From the NCBI GenBank assembly GCA_002733285.1, contig NVVE01000011.1:75476-81409 (forward strand): a stretch of DNA of 5,934 bases, in the 5' to 3' direction. The notes beneath the pieces are model-generated. The model was not told where the DNA came from. It was given only the letters and a program-made list of their open reading frames with translations, and searched no databases. Positions 5,763 to 5,934 of the stretch are shown here, one piece after another. The translations under genes were made by a program, and so were the position numbers. Source of the stretch: Lutibacter sp. Its GTDB lineage: Bacteria; Bacteroidota; Bacteroidia; Flavobacteriales; Flavobacteriaceae. Each line of letters starts with the position of its first letter. The stretch's first letter is position 1.

Positions 5763-5934
5763 ATGAAAAAGAATTTTTCTAACCCTAAATTATATACTGC
5801 TAGTGGTGATTTAAACAAACGCTGGTATGTATATTTTTCTTACCGAAATCCAAAAAACGGAAGATTAAAGCGTGTAACTCCCTTCTATGGAGAGGCTCAT
5901 AAATATAAAACAAAGGAAGATCGTTTATTTGTTT
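5763..5934 (+). CDS. Putative tyrosine recombinase/integrase, N-terminal fragment (3' end outside window)
   Basis: The frame runs from ATG at 5763 to the window edge without a stop (57 residues). The text KLYTASGDLNKRWYVYFSYR, then NPKNGRLKRVTPFYGEAHKYKTKEDRLFV, resembles the N-terminal arm of flavobacterial site-specific integrases: 'WYVYFSxRNPxTGKLKR' followed after a short turn by 'xxxKTKxER'. In that family it precedes a SAM-like core-binding domain and the catalytic R-H-R-Y domain. The core and catalytic parts are beyond the window, so activity cannot be judged. An in-frame stop at 5721 with no other ATG after it supports this start. Its position just after a tRNA and its terminator is typical of integrases that insert elements at tRNA 3' ends. 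No good promoter is visible; TATGTTTA at 5706-5713 is a weak candidate. It could be a decayed remnant, but nothing broken is seen in the visible part. Confidence 0.7.
   Translation, partial: MKKNFSNPKLYTASGDLNKRWYVYFSYRNPKNGRLKRVTPFYGEAHKYKTKEDRLFV

Noticed and set aside
1..5934. CRISPR arrays, rRNA genes, complete insertion sequences, riboswitches.
   Set aside because: No regularly spaced repeats, rRNA-like text, transposase motifs with terminal repeats, or recognisable riboswitch cores were seen on either strand.

Overview
The window looks like a low-GC member of the Bacteroidota, most likely class Flavobacteriia. Three things point there: strongly AT-rich coding sequence, genes without usable Shine-Dalgarno sites, and several promoters that fit the Bacteroidota primary-sigma pattern (TTG, 17-23 bases, TAnnTTTG). 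The best examples are upstream of HU, of the class IV aminotransferase and of the tRNA. The gene set also matches ordinary flavobacterial chromosome, although no database search could be run.

Layout: positions 2-3065 hold a plus-strand run of three genes joined by TAATG stop/start overlaps. They are the 3' end of an AAA_28-type ATPase, a RecQ-family helicase with an unusual domain order, and methionyl-tRNA formyltransferase (fmt). A probable terminator follows. Then comes a 187-base regulatory gap with a strong promoter for an HU-type DNA-binding protein (3253-3525), which ends at a textbook terminator. A YqgE/AlgH-family protein (3624-4181) runs tail to tail into a minus-strand class IV aminotransferase resembling PabC, and their stop regions overlap by nine bases. 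Upstream of the aminotransferase, also on the minus strand, is a START/SRPBCC-like protein (5071-5454). A terminator and a promoter are packed on top of each other between these two genes.

From 5559 on the character changes. A promoter drives a tRNA with a CAT anticodon (5581-5654), a terminator follows, and at 5763 a reading frame begins that resembles the N-terminus of flavobacterial tyrosine recombinases. It is cut off by the window end. A tRNA followed about 100 bases later by an integrase is the usual signature of an integrated island or conjugative element, so the right edge is probably the boundary between core chromosome and accessory DNA.

Most of the window is housekeeping: DNA repair or recombination (RecQ), translation initiation (Fmt, tRNA-Met), nucleoid structure (HU) and probably folate synthesis (PabC-like). 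No new system is demonstrated inside it. The most promising lead is the putative mobile element that starts at the right edge. Secondary points are the RecQ architecture, the stacked terminator/promoter, the overlapping convergent gene ends, and the repeats upstream of HU.
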